A DNA stretch of 64,000 nt, taken from the NCBI RefSeq assembly GCF_012272835.1, contig NZ_JAAWWK010000006.1, forward strand, positions 186,001 to 250,000, written 5' to 3'. The DNA comes from Spongiibacter thalassae (lineage in GTDB: Bacteria; Pseudomonadota; Gammaproteobacteria; Pseudomonadales; Spongiibacteraceae). The notes beneath the pieces are model-generated. The model was not told the DNA's origin and made no database searches. It saw nothing but the letters and a program-made list of their open reading frames with translations. Both the position numbers and the translations under genes were made by a program. Positions 37,961 to 47,319 of the stretch are shown here, one piece after another. The first letter of the stretch is position 1; each line of letters begins with the position of its first letter.

Positions 37961-38972
37961 CTACTTGATGAGTTTTTACGACCTCAGCCTCGACGCAGCG
38001 CCCTATCTCGTGCTCGGTTTATTGCTCGCTGGCCTGATGCGGGCATGGATTCCCGAGGCCATGCTCAACCGCCAGCTGGGTAAGCCTGGCATCGGTTCAA
38101 TTATCAAGGCCTCTATCATCGGCGCGCCGCTACCCCTGTGCTCCTGCGGAGTGCTGCCGGTCGCAATGGGGCTGCGCCGCGCCGGGGCATCAAAGGGATC
38201 AACGGTCTCCTTTCTGATTTCCACCCCCGAGACCGGAGTCGATTCCGTTGCCCTGAGCTACGGCCTGCTCGGCCCTCTGATGGCCGTAGTCAGGCCACTG
38301 GCGGCGGTCACCACCGCCATCACCGCCGGACTGCTGACTGGCTGGAGCGACGACAATCAGCCCCCCGCAGCACCTTCAACCAGTAGCTGCTGCGCCAGCA
38401 AAGCCAGCCCCGCCAGGGAAACCTGGCGCACGAGCCTGAACTACAGCTTTGGCAAGTTATTCGATGACATGCTGCCCTGGTTGCTGGTGGGTTTGCTATT
38501 TGCCGCCGCAGTGCAGGCCTTTGTGCCCCAGGCATGGCTGCAAGAGTGGGGACAAGGCCCGCTGGCAATGCTGGTCATGCTGGTGATTGGCATCCCGATG
38601 TATATCTGCGCCAGCGCCTCGACTCCCATAGCCGCGGGTTTTCTACTCGCGGGGGTCTCCCCCGGCGCGGTACTGGTGTTTTTGCTGGCCGGCCCCGCCA
38701 GCAATATTGCGGCGGTTGGCATGGTGCACAAGGAACTCGGCCGACGGGCTCTGTTGGCCTATCTGTTCGCCGTCGCCACAATGAGCATGTTATTCGGTCT
38801 GGGCCTCGACAGCGTACTGGCAAATACCAGCTTGAGCATTGACGTAACGGCAGGACACCAGCACGACATTGTGCCACTGTGGCTGAGTCTGACATGCTTG
38901 CTTTTGCTGGTCGTGTGCGCGATCAAACCGCTGCGACGAATGACCGTGGAGAAGGGACTACAGGCCGTTTGA
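37953..38972 (+). CDS. SO_0444-type Cu/Zn efflux permease
   Basis: 339-aa polytopic membrane protein of the DUF318/ArsP-like permease family. It has two repeats with the motifs PLCSCGVLPVAMGLRRAG, FLISTPETGVDS, IPMYICASASTPIAAGF and LLAGPASNIAAVGM; the Cys and Ser/Thr residues in them could coordinate the transported metal. A Ser/Cys stretch (TSSCCASKAS) lies in the central loop. The start is taken as GTG 37953 (GAGGA eight bases upstream), inside the merR end; ATG 37968 is the alternative. Function as metal exporter is inferred from family and the MerR neighbour. Confidence 0.83.
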   Translation: MTNYLMSFYDLSLDAAPYLVLGLLLAGLMRAWIPEAMLNRQLGKPGIGSIIKASIIGAPLPLCSCGVLPVAMGLRRAGASKGSTVSFLISTPETGVDSVALSYGLLGPLMAVVRPLAAVTTAITAGLLTGWSDDNQPPAAPSTSSCCASKASPARETWRTSLNYSFGKLFDDMLPWLLVGLLFAAAVQAFVPQAWLQEWGQGPLAMLVMLVIGIPMYICASASTPIAAGFLLAGVSPGAVLVFLLAGPASNIAAVGMVHKELGRRALLAYLFAVATMSMLFGLGLDSVLANTSLSIDVTAGHQHDIVPLWLSLTCLLLLVVCAIKPLRRMTVEKGLQAV

Positions 38973-38975
38973 GGG

Positions 38976-38998
38976 CCACGCCGCAGCACGCGGCGTGG
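38976..38998. terminator. GC hairpin between convergent genes
   Basis: CCACGCCGC, loop AGCAC, GCGGCGTGG: a nine-bp perfect stem 3 bases after the permease stop and 15 bases before the stop of the convergent gene. It has no T-run on either strand, so termination is plausible but unproven. Confidence 0.5.
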
Positions 38999-39013
38999 GG
39001 GCCGGGGAATACT

Positions 39014-39493
39014 TCAGCCCGCGACCTTCGGCTTGGCCTGAAGCAGGCGCTGATACAACTTGGAGTTTTTGTGGATCGACTTGTGCTTGGCATAGGCGTC
39101 AACCGCCTTGTGCCAGGCGTCTTCACTGCCGTGGGCATTCAGCGAAAAACTGGTGCACACCGTCTTCTTTTCGACCTTGGAGGCCACACCAACCTGAAAA
39201 ATAGGGGTCAGATTGCCGCTTTTCTCGGTTTTCAGCAGGTAGCTGATCCCGCGAACCGTGCCATCGGGCTTGAAACAGCGCTCTTCCTTGGTCTGTTCAA
39301 GGTATTCCCGCTGACGCGCTTCCAGCTCTTCATCCCGGGCAATCGCCTCTTTTTCGATCGCTTTCGCAGGGCGGCCTTCAAGACGCTTGCCGTCTTTTTT
39401 CAGCGAGAAATACTCCTGATAGAGTTCACCGGCGACAGTCCGCCTCACCCGATAGCCATAAAAGGCTTTGTTATCCAGTAACTTTACGCTCAC
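39014..39493 (-). CDS. Hypothetical protein, basic
   Basis: About 159 aa, lysine-rich, no signal peptide or membrane helix. The N-terminus SVKLLDNKAFYGYRVRR and EYFSLKKDGKRLEGRPAKAI is followed by a charged helix (DEELEARQREYLEQ) and a second beta-rich part ending HKAVDAYAKHKSIHK. The repeated 'strand-strand-helix' look recalls AP2 or integrase-arm DNA-binding folds, but I cannot assign it. The frame opens at GTG 39505; GGAGG sits before GTG 39493, my preferred start. Lone gene, convergent with the permease. Confidence 0.6.
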   Translation of the reverse strand: MSVKLLDNKAFYGYRVRRTVAGELYQEYFSLKKDGKRLEGRPAKAIEKEAIARDEELEARQREYLEQTKEERCFKPDGTVRGISYLLKTEKSGNLTPIFQVGVASKVEKKTVCTSFSLNAHGSEDAWHKAVDAYAKHKSIHKNSKLYQRLLQAKPKVAG

Positions 39494-39702
39494 AAGCACC
39501 TCCACCTTTGCGGTTGTGTGATATATGCGATGCGAATTGGCTACCGATTAATACAACTCGCCAGACGCAACGGCACAAAGGAATGCCACTGTAATGTAAA
39601 CACTCTGACGAGATTATCAAGCCGCTAAGTTCGAACTGTGCGCCATTCACCCTTTTCAGCACATGGTGCTGCCAATCAGGGCACTTTTGCGCTCGGCGCG
39701 GT

Positions 39703-40488
39703 CTAATTTCCGATATTCTGATCCATATCGAGGGCTGGCTGGCTGACCGAAGGAACGCCGACCTGCCTGGCGGGCACTCCCGCAACGGTGGTATGGGGTG
39801 CCACATCGATCAGCACTACGCTGCCCGCAGCAATTTTCGCCCCCTCACCCACGTCGATTTTCCCCAGCACCTTGGCGCCGGCACTAATCAGCACCCCATC
39901 GCCAATCGTCGGGTGACGCCGCCCCGGACTGCGACCGCAGCCGCCCAGCGTGACCGAGTGAAGCATCGACACATTGTTGCCCACCACCGCTGTTTCACCG
40001 ATAACGACTCCGGTTGCGTGGTCTACCATCACTCCGCAGCCGATAGTCGCCGCCGGATGAATATCCACGTCGAACACACTGGCAATACGGTTTTGCATAA
40101 ACAGGGCCATTGACTCCCGGCCCTGCTGCCACAGCCAGTGGGCGATGCGATAGGCCTGAATCGCCTGAAACCCTTTGAAATACAGGAAGGGCATGCCGTA
40201 GTGGTCGCAGGCGGGATCGCGGTCGTAGTGGGCGCAGATATCTGCGGCAGCGGCCTGCAAAATAGCGCCATCACTGGCGAAGGCCTCGTGAAAAACATCC
40301 CGAATCAACATCGCGGGCACCGAGTCACAGCCCAATTTCGCGGCGATATGAAAGCTCAAGGCCGCCGCAAAGCTGTCGTGATTCAAAATACTGGCATGAT
40401 AAAAGCTGGCCAATACCGGCTCATTACGGCCGAAGTCCCGGCCTTCTCGCTGCATTTCTTCCCAGAGTTGGTCCACTGTTAAACTCAC
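39703..40488 (-). CDS. cysE: Serine O-acetyltransferase
   Basis: First step of cysteine synthesis: acetyl-CoA plus L-serine to O-acetylserine. 261 aa with the N-terminal helical domain (DPACDHYGMPFLYFKGF) and the hexapeptide beta-helix (DIHPAATIGCGVMVDHATG, VGNNVSMLHSVTLGG, RHPTIGDGVLISAGAKVLG) with catalytic His and Asp in place. The start is GTG 40488 with GGAG eight bases upstream, overlapping the end of the M15 peptidase gene by 4 bp. The C-terminal tail may bind O-acetylserine sulphhydrylase, which is not in the window. Confidence 0.93.
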   Translation of the reverse strand: MSLTVDQLWEEMQREGRDFGRNEPVLASFYHASILNHDSFAAALSFHIAAKLGCDSVPAMLIRDVFHEAFASDGAILQAAAADICAHYDRDPACDHYGMPFLYFKGFQAIQAYRIAHWLWQQGRESMALFMQNRIASVFDVDIHPAATIGCGVMVDHATGVVIGETAVVGNNVSMLHSVTLGGCGRSPGRRHPTIGDGVLISAGAKVLGKIDVGEGAKIAAGSVVLIDVAPHTTVAGVPARQVGVPSVSQPALDMDQNIGN

Positions 40489-41222
40489 AAACCCACTCCC
40501 TCAGACAATAACGGCACATAGGCCGATGGGTACGCCGACTCCGGCACAATAACATAGCGTTGGTAGAGCTCGTACAACCGCGCCAGCACCACCTCTTTTA
40601 ACTCGACATCCCGCTGGCGCAGCAGAGTCCGCAACAGCCCCTCATCGTGCATTGCCTGACAGCGCGCCGCCAGAGGTGCGTAGCTGAGATGCCAGCGCTC
40701 CGGCGCAATGCCGCCGAAATCACAGGCGTAGGGGCGAAAAAAACCATAGCCGGCGCCGTGGGCGAGCTGGTCGTCCAGCCACCGGTGCAGGGCACCAAAG
40801 GGGCCGTCAGGCGCGACCTCTTCCGGGGTAAGCTGAACCTGATAATCTGCTGGCACCGCCGCGGCGTCATAGACATCGATGTCACTGCCCCAGTGATGGC
40901 GCGAGGCACCGGGCAGAGCCGACCAACGCATAATGCAATCGATCAGGGCATCGCTGTCGAGATCGGCGAACCTGACCGGGCAGCCCTCGCTGTCCAATAA
41001 TGTTCGCTCTCCCCTCGCCTTGGCGTTCCAGATACGACACTGGCGATCGAAACTGCGAAATCCACTGACAATTTGCAGATCAAAGCCGGCATTGGCCGCG
41101 TCGGCACGCAGCGCCTGGAACGGCGCTACAATGGCGTTGTGCACCGGCGGACCAAGAACCGCTACCATCGCGCGATCATCGCAGCCGGTGAGCAATTCAG
41201 GGGTGATGCGGAAATCGATCAT
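40485..41222 (-). CDS. M15/LAS-family D,D-carboxypeptidase
   Basis: 245-aa VanY-type zinc peptidase. The metal ligands are in SRHHWGSDIDVYD (His and Asp) and ERWHLSYAP (second His), and the substrate segment is IVSGFRSFDRQCRIWN. No signal peptide is obvious from ATG 41222, so the location is uncertain; cleaving D-Ala-D-Ala or other peptidoglycan peptides is the family role. The frame remains open upstream to 41477, but that part is antisense to the divergent patatin gene. Coupled to cysE by 4 bp, an unusual pairing. Confidence 0.82.
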   Translation of the reverse strand: MIDFRITPELLTGCDDRAMVAVLGPPVHNAIVAPFQALRADAANAGFDLQIVSGFRSFDRQCRIWNAKARGERTLLDSEGCPVRFADLDSDALIDCIMRWSALPGASRHHWGSDIDVYDAAAVPADYQVQLTPEEVAPDGPFGALHRWLDDQLAHGAGYGFFRPYACDFGGIAPERWHLSYAPLAARCQAMHDEGLLRTLLRQRDVELKEVVLARLYELYQRYVIVPESAYPSAYVPLLSEGVGL

Positions 41223-41325
41223 GGAGGTGGAGCATCCCTTGTGTGTCGTAAGGGTAACGCTAGCGCAAAAACTGTCATAATAGAACCGCCCGAAGGTATC
41301 CAGTGAAATCAGGAGTTGAAATACT

Positions 41326-42387
41326 GTGGATTCAAGCACCTCATCATACAAAAAAGTGGCATTGGCACTGGGCAGTGGCTCTGCTCGGGGCATGGCCCAT
41401 ATCGGGGTGATCCAGCGACTCGGCGAGCTGGGCATCAAGCCCGACATTATTGCCGGGACCTCTATTGGCTCGGTCATCGCCGCCTGCTACCTCACCGACC
41501 ACCTGGAGGACTTTGCCGAGTGGATTCAGTCGCTGAGCAGTGCTCAGGTGTTTCACTACATGAGTATCAGCCTGACCGCCACCGGGGGCGTCGCCCACGC
41601 GACGCGGCTGATCGAACACTTTATGGCTGAATACGGCAATCCGAACATCGAAGACCTGGACATGCCCTTCGCCGCGGTGGCCACCGACCTGATTCGCGGC
41701 CGCGAAGTCTGGCTACAGCGAGGTTCGCTATGGGAAGCTGTGCGTGCCTCAATGGCCATTCCCGGCATTCTCACCCCGGTGGCCTATAACGAGTCGTGGC
41801 TGGTTGATGGCGGTCTGGTTAACCCGGTACCGGTATCGGTGTGCCGGGCACTGGGAGCCGACATCATTATCGGCGTAGACCTCAACAGCGACCTGGTGGG
41901 ACGCAAAAAGGTCGATCGCGACGCCAAGGCACCCAATTCCACCGAGGCCGACAATATGCCGGAAGAGGATCTGGTCGAAGAGGAAGAGAGCGAAGAGGAG
42001 ACCTCCCCCGCCGAAAACGACGAGGAATCCCAACTGGCCGCCGCATTCAGCCGCTTTGCCAGCAGCGTAAAGGAAGCCGCCGCTAACTGGCGCAGCACAC
42101 CGAGCGTGAAAAAGCCCGAGCCCCCCGGCACCGTGGGCGTGATGATGAGTGCTATCAATATTATGCAGGACCGAATCACCCGCTCGCGCCTTGCCGGTGA
42201 GCCCGCCGACATTATGTTGTGGCCGCGACTGGGGCATATCGGCCTGCTCGATTTTGGCGACGCTGCCGAGGCCATCGCCGAAGGGCGTGACGCCGTCGAC
42301 CGGATGCTTCCCGCGATTCGTCACGCCTTTGACGCCGAGGGCGATCTGCGCATCGCCGCTCCCGCACCCGAGGGCGACGAGGACTGA
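41326..42387 (+). CDS. Patatin-like phospholipase (RssA type)
   Basis: 353-aa serine esterase with the oxyanion loop GSGSARGMAHIG, nucleophile GTSIGS and catalytic Asp in DGGLVNPVPV. An acidic low-complexity stretch (residues about 205-235, Glu/Asp rich) interrupts the C-terminal half after VDLNSDLVGRKK, followed by SVKEAAANWRS and a helical end. The start is GTG 41326 with AGGAG ten bases upstream. Similar to E. coli RssA/YchK. The Rieske gene begins immediately after its stop codon. Confidence 0.88.
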   Translation: MDSSTSSYKKVALALGSGSARGMAHIGVIQRLGELGIKPDIIAGTSIGSVIAACYLTDHLEDFAEWIQSLSSAQVFHYMSISLTATGGVAHATRLIEHFMAEYGNPNIEDLDMPFAAVATDLIRGREVWLQRGSLWEAVRASMAIPGILTPVAYNESWLVDGGLVNPVPVSVCRALGADIIIGVDLNSDLVGRKKVDRDAKAPNSTEADNMPEEDLVEEEESEEETSPAENDEESQLAAAFSRFASSVKEAAANWRSTPSVKKPEPPGTVGVMMSAINIMQDRITRSRLAGEPADIMLWPRLGHIGLLDFGDAAEAIAEGRDAVDRMLPAIRHAFDAEGDLRIAAPAPEGDED

Positions 42388-42744
42388 ATGGCCAAGCTCA
42401 CTGACACAACAGCCCCAGAGCACTACCTCTGCGATATCGACGACATCGCCGACCCCGGCGCCAAGGGCCTGCGCCTGGGTGACCGTTCATTGTTCGCGGT
42501 GAAACAGCGGGGCGAGGTCTATGTTTACCAAAACCGCTGCCCCCATATCGGAGTGGAACTGCATTGGCAGGAAGACCAGTTCCTCGATATCGATGAGACC
42601 CTGATTCAGTGCGCGACCCACGGCGCACTGTTTATCATCGAAACCGGCGAATGCGTCTCGGGCCCCTGCATCGGCCGCAGCCTTGAAGCAGTCACCAGCA
42701 GGGTCGACAACGGCAAACTGTATCTGGTTGAAAACGCCGATTAA
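42388..42744 (+). CDS. Rieske [2Fe-2S] protein
   Basis: 118-aa ferredoxin-type Rieske domain with the cluster ligands CPHIGVEL and CATHGALF (Cys-x-His and Cys-x2-His). No signal or membrane segment. Starts on the base after the patatin stop, so they share an operon. It ends convergently with sfsA (4-bp overlap). Small stand-alone Rieske proteins of this type usually donate electrons to an oxygenase; no such partner is adjacent. Confidence 0.88.
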   Translation: MAKLTDTTAPEHYLCDIDDIADPGAKGLRLGDRSLFAVKQRGEVYVYQNRCPHIGVELHWQEDQFLDIDETLIQCATHGALFIIETGECVSGPCIGRSLEAVTSRVDNGKLYLVENAD

Positions 42745-43445
42745 TCTACCGACACCGGCAGCGAATGGCTTAAACGCATCTCGCTAGTGGTAATTTCTGC
42801 GCGGTAGGCGAGCAGTTTTACCCCTGCCGCCTCGGCGCGGGCGAGCGCGTCGCGGTAGGCCGGGTCGATCGCCCCGGCCGCTTTCACCCGATCGATACCC
42901 CGGTGTAATACCGCAAAAAACAATACCGCAGACTGCCCGGCCTCGACCCACCCTCGCAGCTCATCAACATGCCGCAGCGCCCGACTACTGGCCGCATCGG
43001 GAAAGCGGCCACACCCCTCGGCATCGAGCAAGGTCACCGACTTCACTTCCATATGGCAGTCCGGCAGACCCTCACTACGCAATAAAAAATCAATGCGGCT
43101 GCCGGTTTCCGTCTTTACCTCTCGTCGAAAGCTGCGGTAGTGCGCCAGCTCCGTCAATCCCGAACTGCCCAGGGCCTCGCCGACCAGATTATTGGCCAGG
43201 GCCGAATGGATGCACACCGGCTGGTCATCCACTTCAACCAATTGCCACGTATAGGGGTATTTGCGTTTGGGATTATCGCTTTGACTCAGCCACACTCGGC
43301 TACCCGGCTCGGCGCAGCCGGTCATCGCTCCGGTATTGGGGCAATGAACGGTAACCTCACTGCCGTCTGCCAACACCACATCGGCAAGAAAACGCTTATA
43401 ACGCCGCTGCAGAGTGGCGGGAATTAAATCACTTGGCCATTTCAC
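42741..43445 (-). CDS. sfsA: SfsA family protein
   Basis: About 234 aa. Conserved SfsA motifs: LQRRYKRFLADVVLADGSEV, HCPNTGAMTGC, KRKYPYTWQLVEV and HMEVKSVTLL. First described as a sugar-fermentation stimulation factor; the fold has an OB-like domain and a nuclease-like domain, but its biochemical role is not established. GTG 43445 has AGAGG at 11 bases and yields the usual MKWPS-type start; GTG 43454 is the alternative. Confidence 0.92.
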   Translation of the reverse strand: MKWPSDLIPATLQRRYKRFLADVVLADGSEVTVHCPNTGAMTGCAEPGSRVWLSQSDNPKRKYPYTWQLVEVDDQPVCIHSALANNLVGEALGSSGLTELAHYRSFRREVKTETGSRIDFLLRSEGLPDCHMEVKSVTLLDAEGCGRFPDAASSRALRHVDELRGWVEAGQSAVLFFAVLHRGIDRVKAAGAIDPAYRDALARAEAAGVKLLAYRAEITTSEMRLSHSLPVSVD

Positions 43446-43573
43446 AACTACCACAACCTCTCGCGGTGAACACAGGCCAGACTATCGCTGACATATCCGC
43501 GATGATTGCAGATTGGCAGGCGAAGCTCCACACTGTTGTGTCGAACTCGCAAATTTAGGACTCGATCTGACCA

Positions 43574-46279
43574 ATGGTAAAAAAGATCCTGCTTGTTATT
43601 GGCCTGTTACTCCTGTTGATAGTGGCCGCCACCACAACCCTGGTGATTCGCCCGGACTTACTGCGGGGAGCAATCGCCAGTGGCGCACAGCGTTTTGCCG
43701 GTCTCGACTTGCACATCGCCGACATACAAAGTCATACATCGCCGGTGCGACTGGAAATTCGCGGCGTCAAACTGGCCAACCCCAGCTGGCCGGAACCCAA
43801 GTTGCTCAGTCTTGAGCACCTGACCCTGACCCTCAGCGAAGTGCCTTTTGGCGAAAAGCCTTTTTGGTCACTCAGCGGTGGTGGACTCGATGTCCGCGTA
43901 GCAAAAAATCGCGACGGCGAGTTGAATTGGCTCACTGGCAAACTTCAGGGCAGCGACGAGCAGGAGCCACCCGCTGAAAGCGGCCTGCCCCAGTTACCCG
44001 GCGATTTCAGTTTCAACAAAATCACTCTCCAGGACATCAGCATAAGCTACCGTTCACCGGACAATGAAGATCTGCAAATTGTTATTCCGGAAGTGCGTGG
44101 CGAACGTCTCGAGCACGGCAACGGCGAGCTGGAACTGCGCCTTCGCTACCGCGAGCAGGCCTTTGCCCTGCGCGGAAAAATCGACCTTTTCGACCCCGCC
44201 CAGGGCATCGTGGACTACCGTGTTGCCCTGGAGCACAGCGATCTCGACCTCAGCAGCGAGGGGCGTCTGGTACTCAATCCCAATCTGCAGGACAGCGACC
44301 TTCGCGCCGAGCTGGCCCTGCGCCGGGTTGACCGGCTGGCGTCACTCGCCCAGGTGGAACTGCCTGACCTCCCCGCCATCAAGGCATCCACCCAGCTGAC
44401 CATAACCCCGAACTACGAATTCAGCGAGCTGACTCTGGCCGTTGGCGAAAACCAACTGACCGGTGGCGTCACACTCTCGCCGGACGCCAGTCGAATTGAT
44501 GCCAAGCTGAGCAGCCAATCTCTGGCCCTCGACCCGCTTATCGCCCTGTTCGCTCCCCCGGCAGAGACCGACACCAGCACCGCCCAAACCAACACTGCAG
44601 CGGCCAAGCCGGTGGCGAGCAATGAAGCTGAAATGGACTGGACCTGGCTCAGCAAACAAACCGTCAACGCCGAGCTGGCAGTGGCCAAGCTGTCGGCCCA
44701 GGGCTGGAACATCTCCGGACTGAAACTGAACACTCGCCTCGACAAGGCGATCCACCTCGAAGCGGCGGCGTCGACCATCCGCGAGGAAGCCAGTGGCCGC
44801 GACATTCCCGATTTCACTAGCAAGCTGGTCATCACCCCACTCGCCGTCCAAACCCAGGGGGCTGACGCCGATATCGACCTGGCTATTACCCAGAGCGAAC
44901 TCAAGGTCAACGCCAGCGGCAAAGTGAACCTGAACGGCACCAGCGACAATAGCCTGAAACTCACCGCCAGCGCCCCGCGCAGCGCCGACCTGTGGGCACT
45001 GGGACTACTGCCCTGGCAGGAGGCCGGCGCCCTGAAGATCGACGCCACCATCGACAGCCCCTCATCGAAGGAATATACCGTCGACGCGCAGCTGGGCCTC
45101 GGTGAACAGCGCGCCGAGTTTGACCTGCGCTTTAACCCGGCTATCGACGACGGCGCCACCGCGCAACTCAATGGCGACATCGCCCTGAGCAAGATTTCTC
45201 TGGCATTTATGAACGATGTGGCCGCCGGAGAGGTGGTCAACACGGAGCCGGCACCGGCCCCTGCCGGCGATGGCAAGGTACTGAGCAACGAGCCACTTCC
45301 CTTCGATGCAATGAAGCAGCTCGACGCAAAATTGAATATTACCCTGACCAGCATCGACACCGGTCACCTGCTGATTTCCAAGGCGACCTTCCAGCCCACC
45401 CTCAACAAGGGCCATTTGAAATTGCCCAGCACCCGTATTTCGGTACCCGAGGGTGAGGCCTATATCGACCTGGAAATCGACGCCAGCAAGACCTCCCCAC
45501 AGATTGCCACCAGCATCAAGATAGACAGCAGCAACTATGGCAAGCTGGGGCTGGACAAGGCCGCCGGGATCAAGAAGGGTCACGGCAAAATCCGTGTCGA
45601 TTTGCGTGCAAACGGCAGCAATCCCAGGCAGCTGGCGGCCTCGGCCAGCGGCAGAGTTGATATGAAAGTGAAGGACCTCGTCGCCAAGGGCAATGCCCTC
45701 AACCTGATTGGCAGCGACGTGCTGTCAGCCACCATCGACAAGCTCAACCCTTTTCGGGAAAAGCGCACCACCACCAAGCTGGAGTGTGTGGCCACTCACT
45801 TCAAGGGTGAAAATGGTCGCTTTTATACCAAGAACGGGATTGCGGTCGAGACCAAGGAAACCAAGATTATCGGCACCGGCAGCCTCGACTTCCGCGACGA
45901 AGAACTGCTGTTCAGCGTGACTCCGATTGCCCGCACCGGTGTTGGCGTGAACGTCGGTGCCGCCGCCGGCCTGGTGCGACTGGCGGGCTCCTTCAGCAAG
46001 CCCAAGGTAGAAGCCGACCCGGCGGGAATGTTCACCTCGGGGCTATCCACCGGCGCGGCGCTGTACACCGGCGGCTTGTCGATTCTGGCCCAGGGGCTGA
46101 TTAAACGCGCACTCTACTCGGGCAGCGCCTGTGACGGTGAACTGGATGAAATTCCTGCGGCGGATGAAATTCCCGAAGAACTCCTCAACCCGCCACAACC
46201 GGCTGCCGACGGTCAGGCCACCGAGGCAGCAGGCAATGAAGCCAACAGCGCGGGCGCTGATAACAACCCAGCGCCCTGA
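43574..46279 (+). CDS. AsmA-family protein
   Basis: 901-aa protein with one N-terminal membrane helix (MVKKILLVIGLLLLLIVAAT) and a long periplasmic part. The N-terminal AsmA domain (LDLHIADIQSHTSPVRLEI) gives way to repeated beta segments, and the C-terminal AsmA_2-type domain contains RANGSNPRQLAASASGRVD, LNLIGSDVLSA and ETKIIGTGSLDFRDEEL. Members of this family are thought to form bridge-like grooves that move phospholipids between membranes. The C-terminus is Ala/Asn-rich and low in complexity. A second AsmA protein is encoded at 60608. Confidence 0.88.
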   Translation: MVKKILLVIGLLLLLIVAATTTLVIRPDLLRGAIASGAQRFAGLDLHIADIQSHTSPVRLEIRGVKLANPSWPEPKLLSLEHLTLTLSEVPFGEKPFWSLSGGGLDVRVAKNRDGELNWLTGKLQGSDEQEPPAESGLPQLPGDFSFNKITLQDISISYRSPDNEDLQIVIPEVRGERLEHGNGELELRLRYREQAFALRGKIDLFDPAQGIVDYRVALEHSDLDLSSEGRLVLNPNLQDSDLRAELALRRVDRLASLAQVELPDLPAIKASTQLTITPNYEFSELTLAVGENQLTGGVTLSPDASRIDAKLSSQSLALDPLIALFAPPAETDTSTAQTNTAAAKPVASNEAEMDWTWLSKQTVNAELAVAKLSAQGWNISGLKLNTRLDKAIHLEAAASTIREEASGRDIPDFTSKLVITPLAVQTQGADADIDLAITQSELKVNASGKVNLNGTSDNSLKLTASAPRSADLWALGLLPWQEAGALKIDATIDSPSSKEYTVDAQLGLGEQRAEFDLRFNPAIDDGATAQLNGDIALSKISLAFMNDVAAGEVVNTEPAPAPAGDGKVLSNEPLPFDAMKQLDAKLNITLTSIDTGHLLISKATFQPTLNKGHLKLPSTRISVPEGEAYIDLEIDASKTSPQIATSIKIDSSNYGKLGLDKAAGIKKGHGKIRVDLRANGSNPRQLAASASGRVDMKVKDLVAKGNALNLIGSDVLSATIDKLNPFREKRTTTKLECVATHFKGENGRFYTKNGIAVETKETKIIGTGSLDFRDEELLFSVTPIARTGVGVNVGAAAGLVRLAGSFSKPKVEADPAGMFTSGLSTGAALYTGGLSILAQGLIKRALYSGSACDGELDEIPAADEIPEELLNPPQPAADGQATEAAGNEANSAGADNNPAP

Positions 46280-46284
46280 CAGGG

Positions 46285-47319
46285 CTATTTGCGCAGCCGA
46301 ATCACCCTGAAGCCATCGCGATCAGCGATGACTTCGCTGTGGCTGAACAGGCCCTCGGCCTTGCGCTGCAGAGGAATAAACTGGTTCACCACAAACAGAG
46401 CCTGACCGTCATTGCGCAACAGGCGGTGTGTCGCCGCCAGGAAACGCTCGGTCAGACTGCCCTCCACGGCAAAGCCTTGATGAAATGGGGGATTGCACAG
46501 CACTGCATCCACCGGCCCGGAGACGCCTTCGGCACAATCTGCCAAATGCAGCTCTGCGGACAGGCCGTGTGTCTCGACATTTTTGGCACAGGCCAACAGG
46601 GCCGTCGCATTGTTATCGGTCAACAACCAGCGGCTGTCCGGCAGTTGCGCACTGGCCATCACCGGCAGATAACCATAGCCACAGCCCAGATCCGCCAGGC
46701 TGCGCGGCCGTTGCGTAAATCCGTCGAGAAAGCTGCCCAGGCTGTCGATTAACAGAGCGCTGCCGCGGTCCTGCTTTTGCCAGCCGTAGATTCCCGGCTT
46801 GCTGAACAGCAGCGGTTCGGTGGCAATCTGCCGCAGTTCGCGGTAGTCACTGTCGGGCAGGAAGTGCTCCGGCTCGGCCTGTTTTACCAGCTCTGCCACA
46901 TAAGCGTTACCCGACATCTTGCGCACATTGCTCGCGGTAGACAGCATTTTCGCCGCCTTGTCCCCATAGGTTTTCAAGCCGTCATTTTTAAACCCACTGA
47001 GCAACAACACACCGCCAATCGGCAGTCGCCGCGCGGCCTCGTTAATCAAAAAATGAACCAGCGGTTTTTCCTTTGACACCCGGTAGCAAATGGTGGCCGG
47101 GGTAGCGGCACTGGCGGCGTCAATATCAAAGTCTCCCAGCGCTACATTAAAACCGGCGGCAGTGAGTCCCGCCGCTGTGTCGCAGCGGTTGCTGAACACC
47201 CAACAATCCTCCCGCCGCGACGGTATCTCGTCGCTCACTTGCTCGTCGGCAAACCACCACAGAGGGCCAGTGCTGTTTTGCATTTTGCTGTAGAGGGCGC
47301 TCAGCGCACTATCACTCAT
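46285..47319 (-). CDS. rsmC: 16S rRNA m2G1207 methyltransferase
   Basis: 344 aa, two methyltransferase-like domains, the C-terminal one active: SAM motif LADLGCGYGYLPVMAS and catalytic NPPFHQG. The N-terminal domain is degenerate, as in E. coli RsmC (343 aa). The frame is open upstream to 47430, but ATG 47319 gives the family length and overlaps the rsuA end by 8 bp. It ends 5 bases from the convergent AsmA gene. Confidence 0.92.
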   Translation of the reverse strand: MSDSALSALYSKMQNSTGPLWWFADEQVSDEIPSRREDCWVFSNRCDTAAGLTAAGFNVALGDFDIDAASAATPATICYRVSKEKPLVHFLINEAARRLPIGGVLLLSGFKNDGLKTYGDKAAKMLSTASNVRKMSGNAYVAELVKQAEPEHFLPDSDYRELRQIATEPLLFSKPGIYGWQKQDRGSALLIDSLGSFLDGFTQRPRSLADLGCGYGYLPVMASAQLPDSRWLLTDNNATALLACAKNVETHGLSAELHLADCAEGVSGPVDAVLCNPPFHQGFAVEGSLTERFLAATHRLLRNDGQALFVVNQFIPLQRKAEGLFSHSEVIADRDGFRVIRLRK

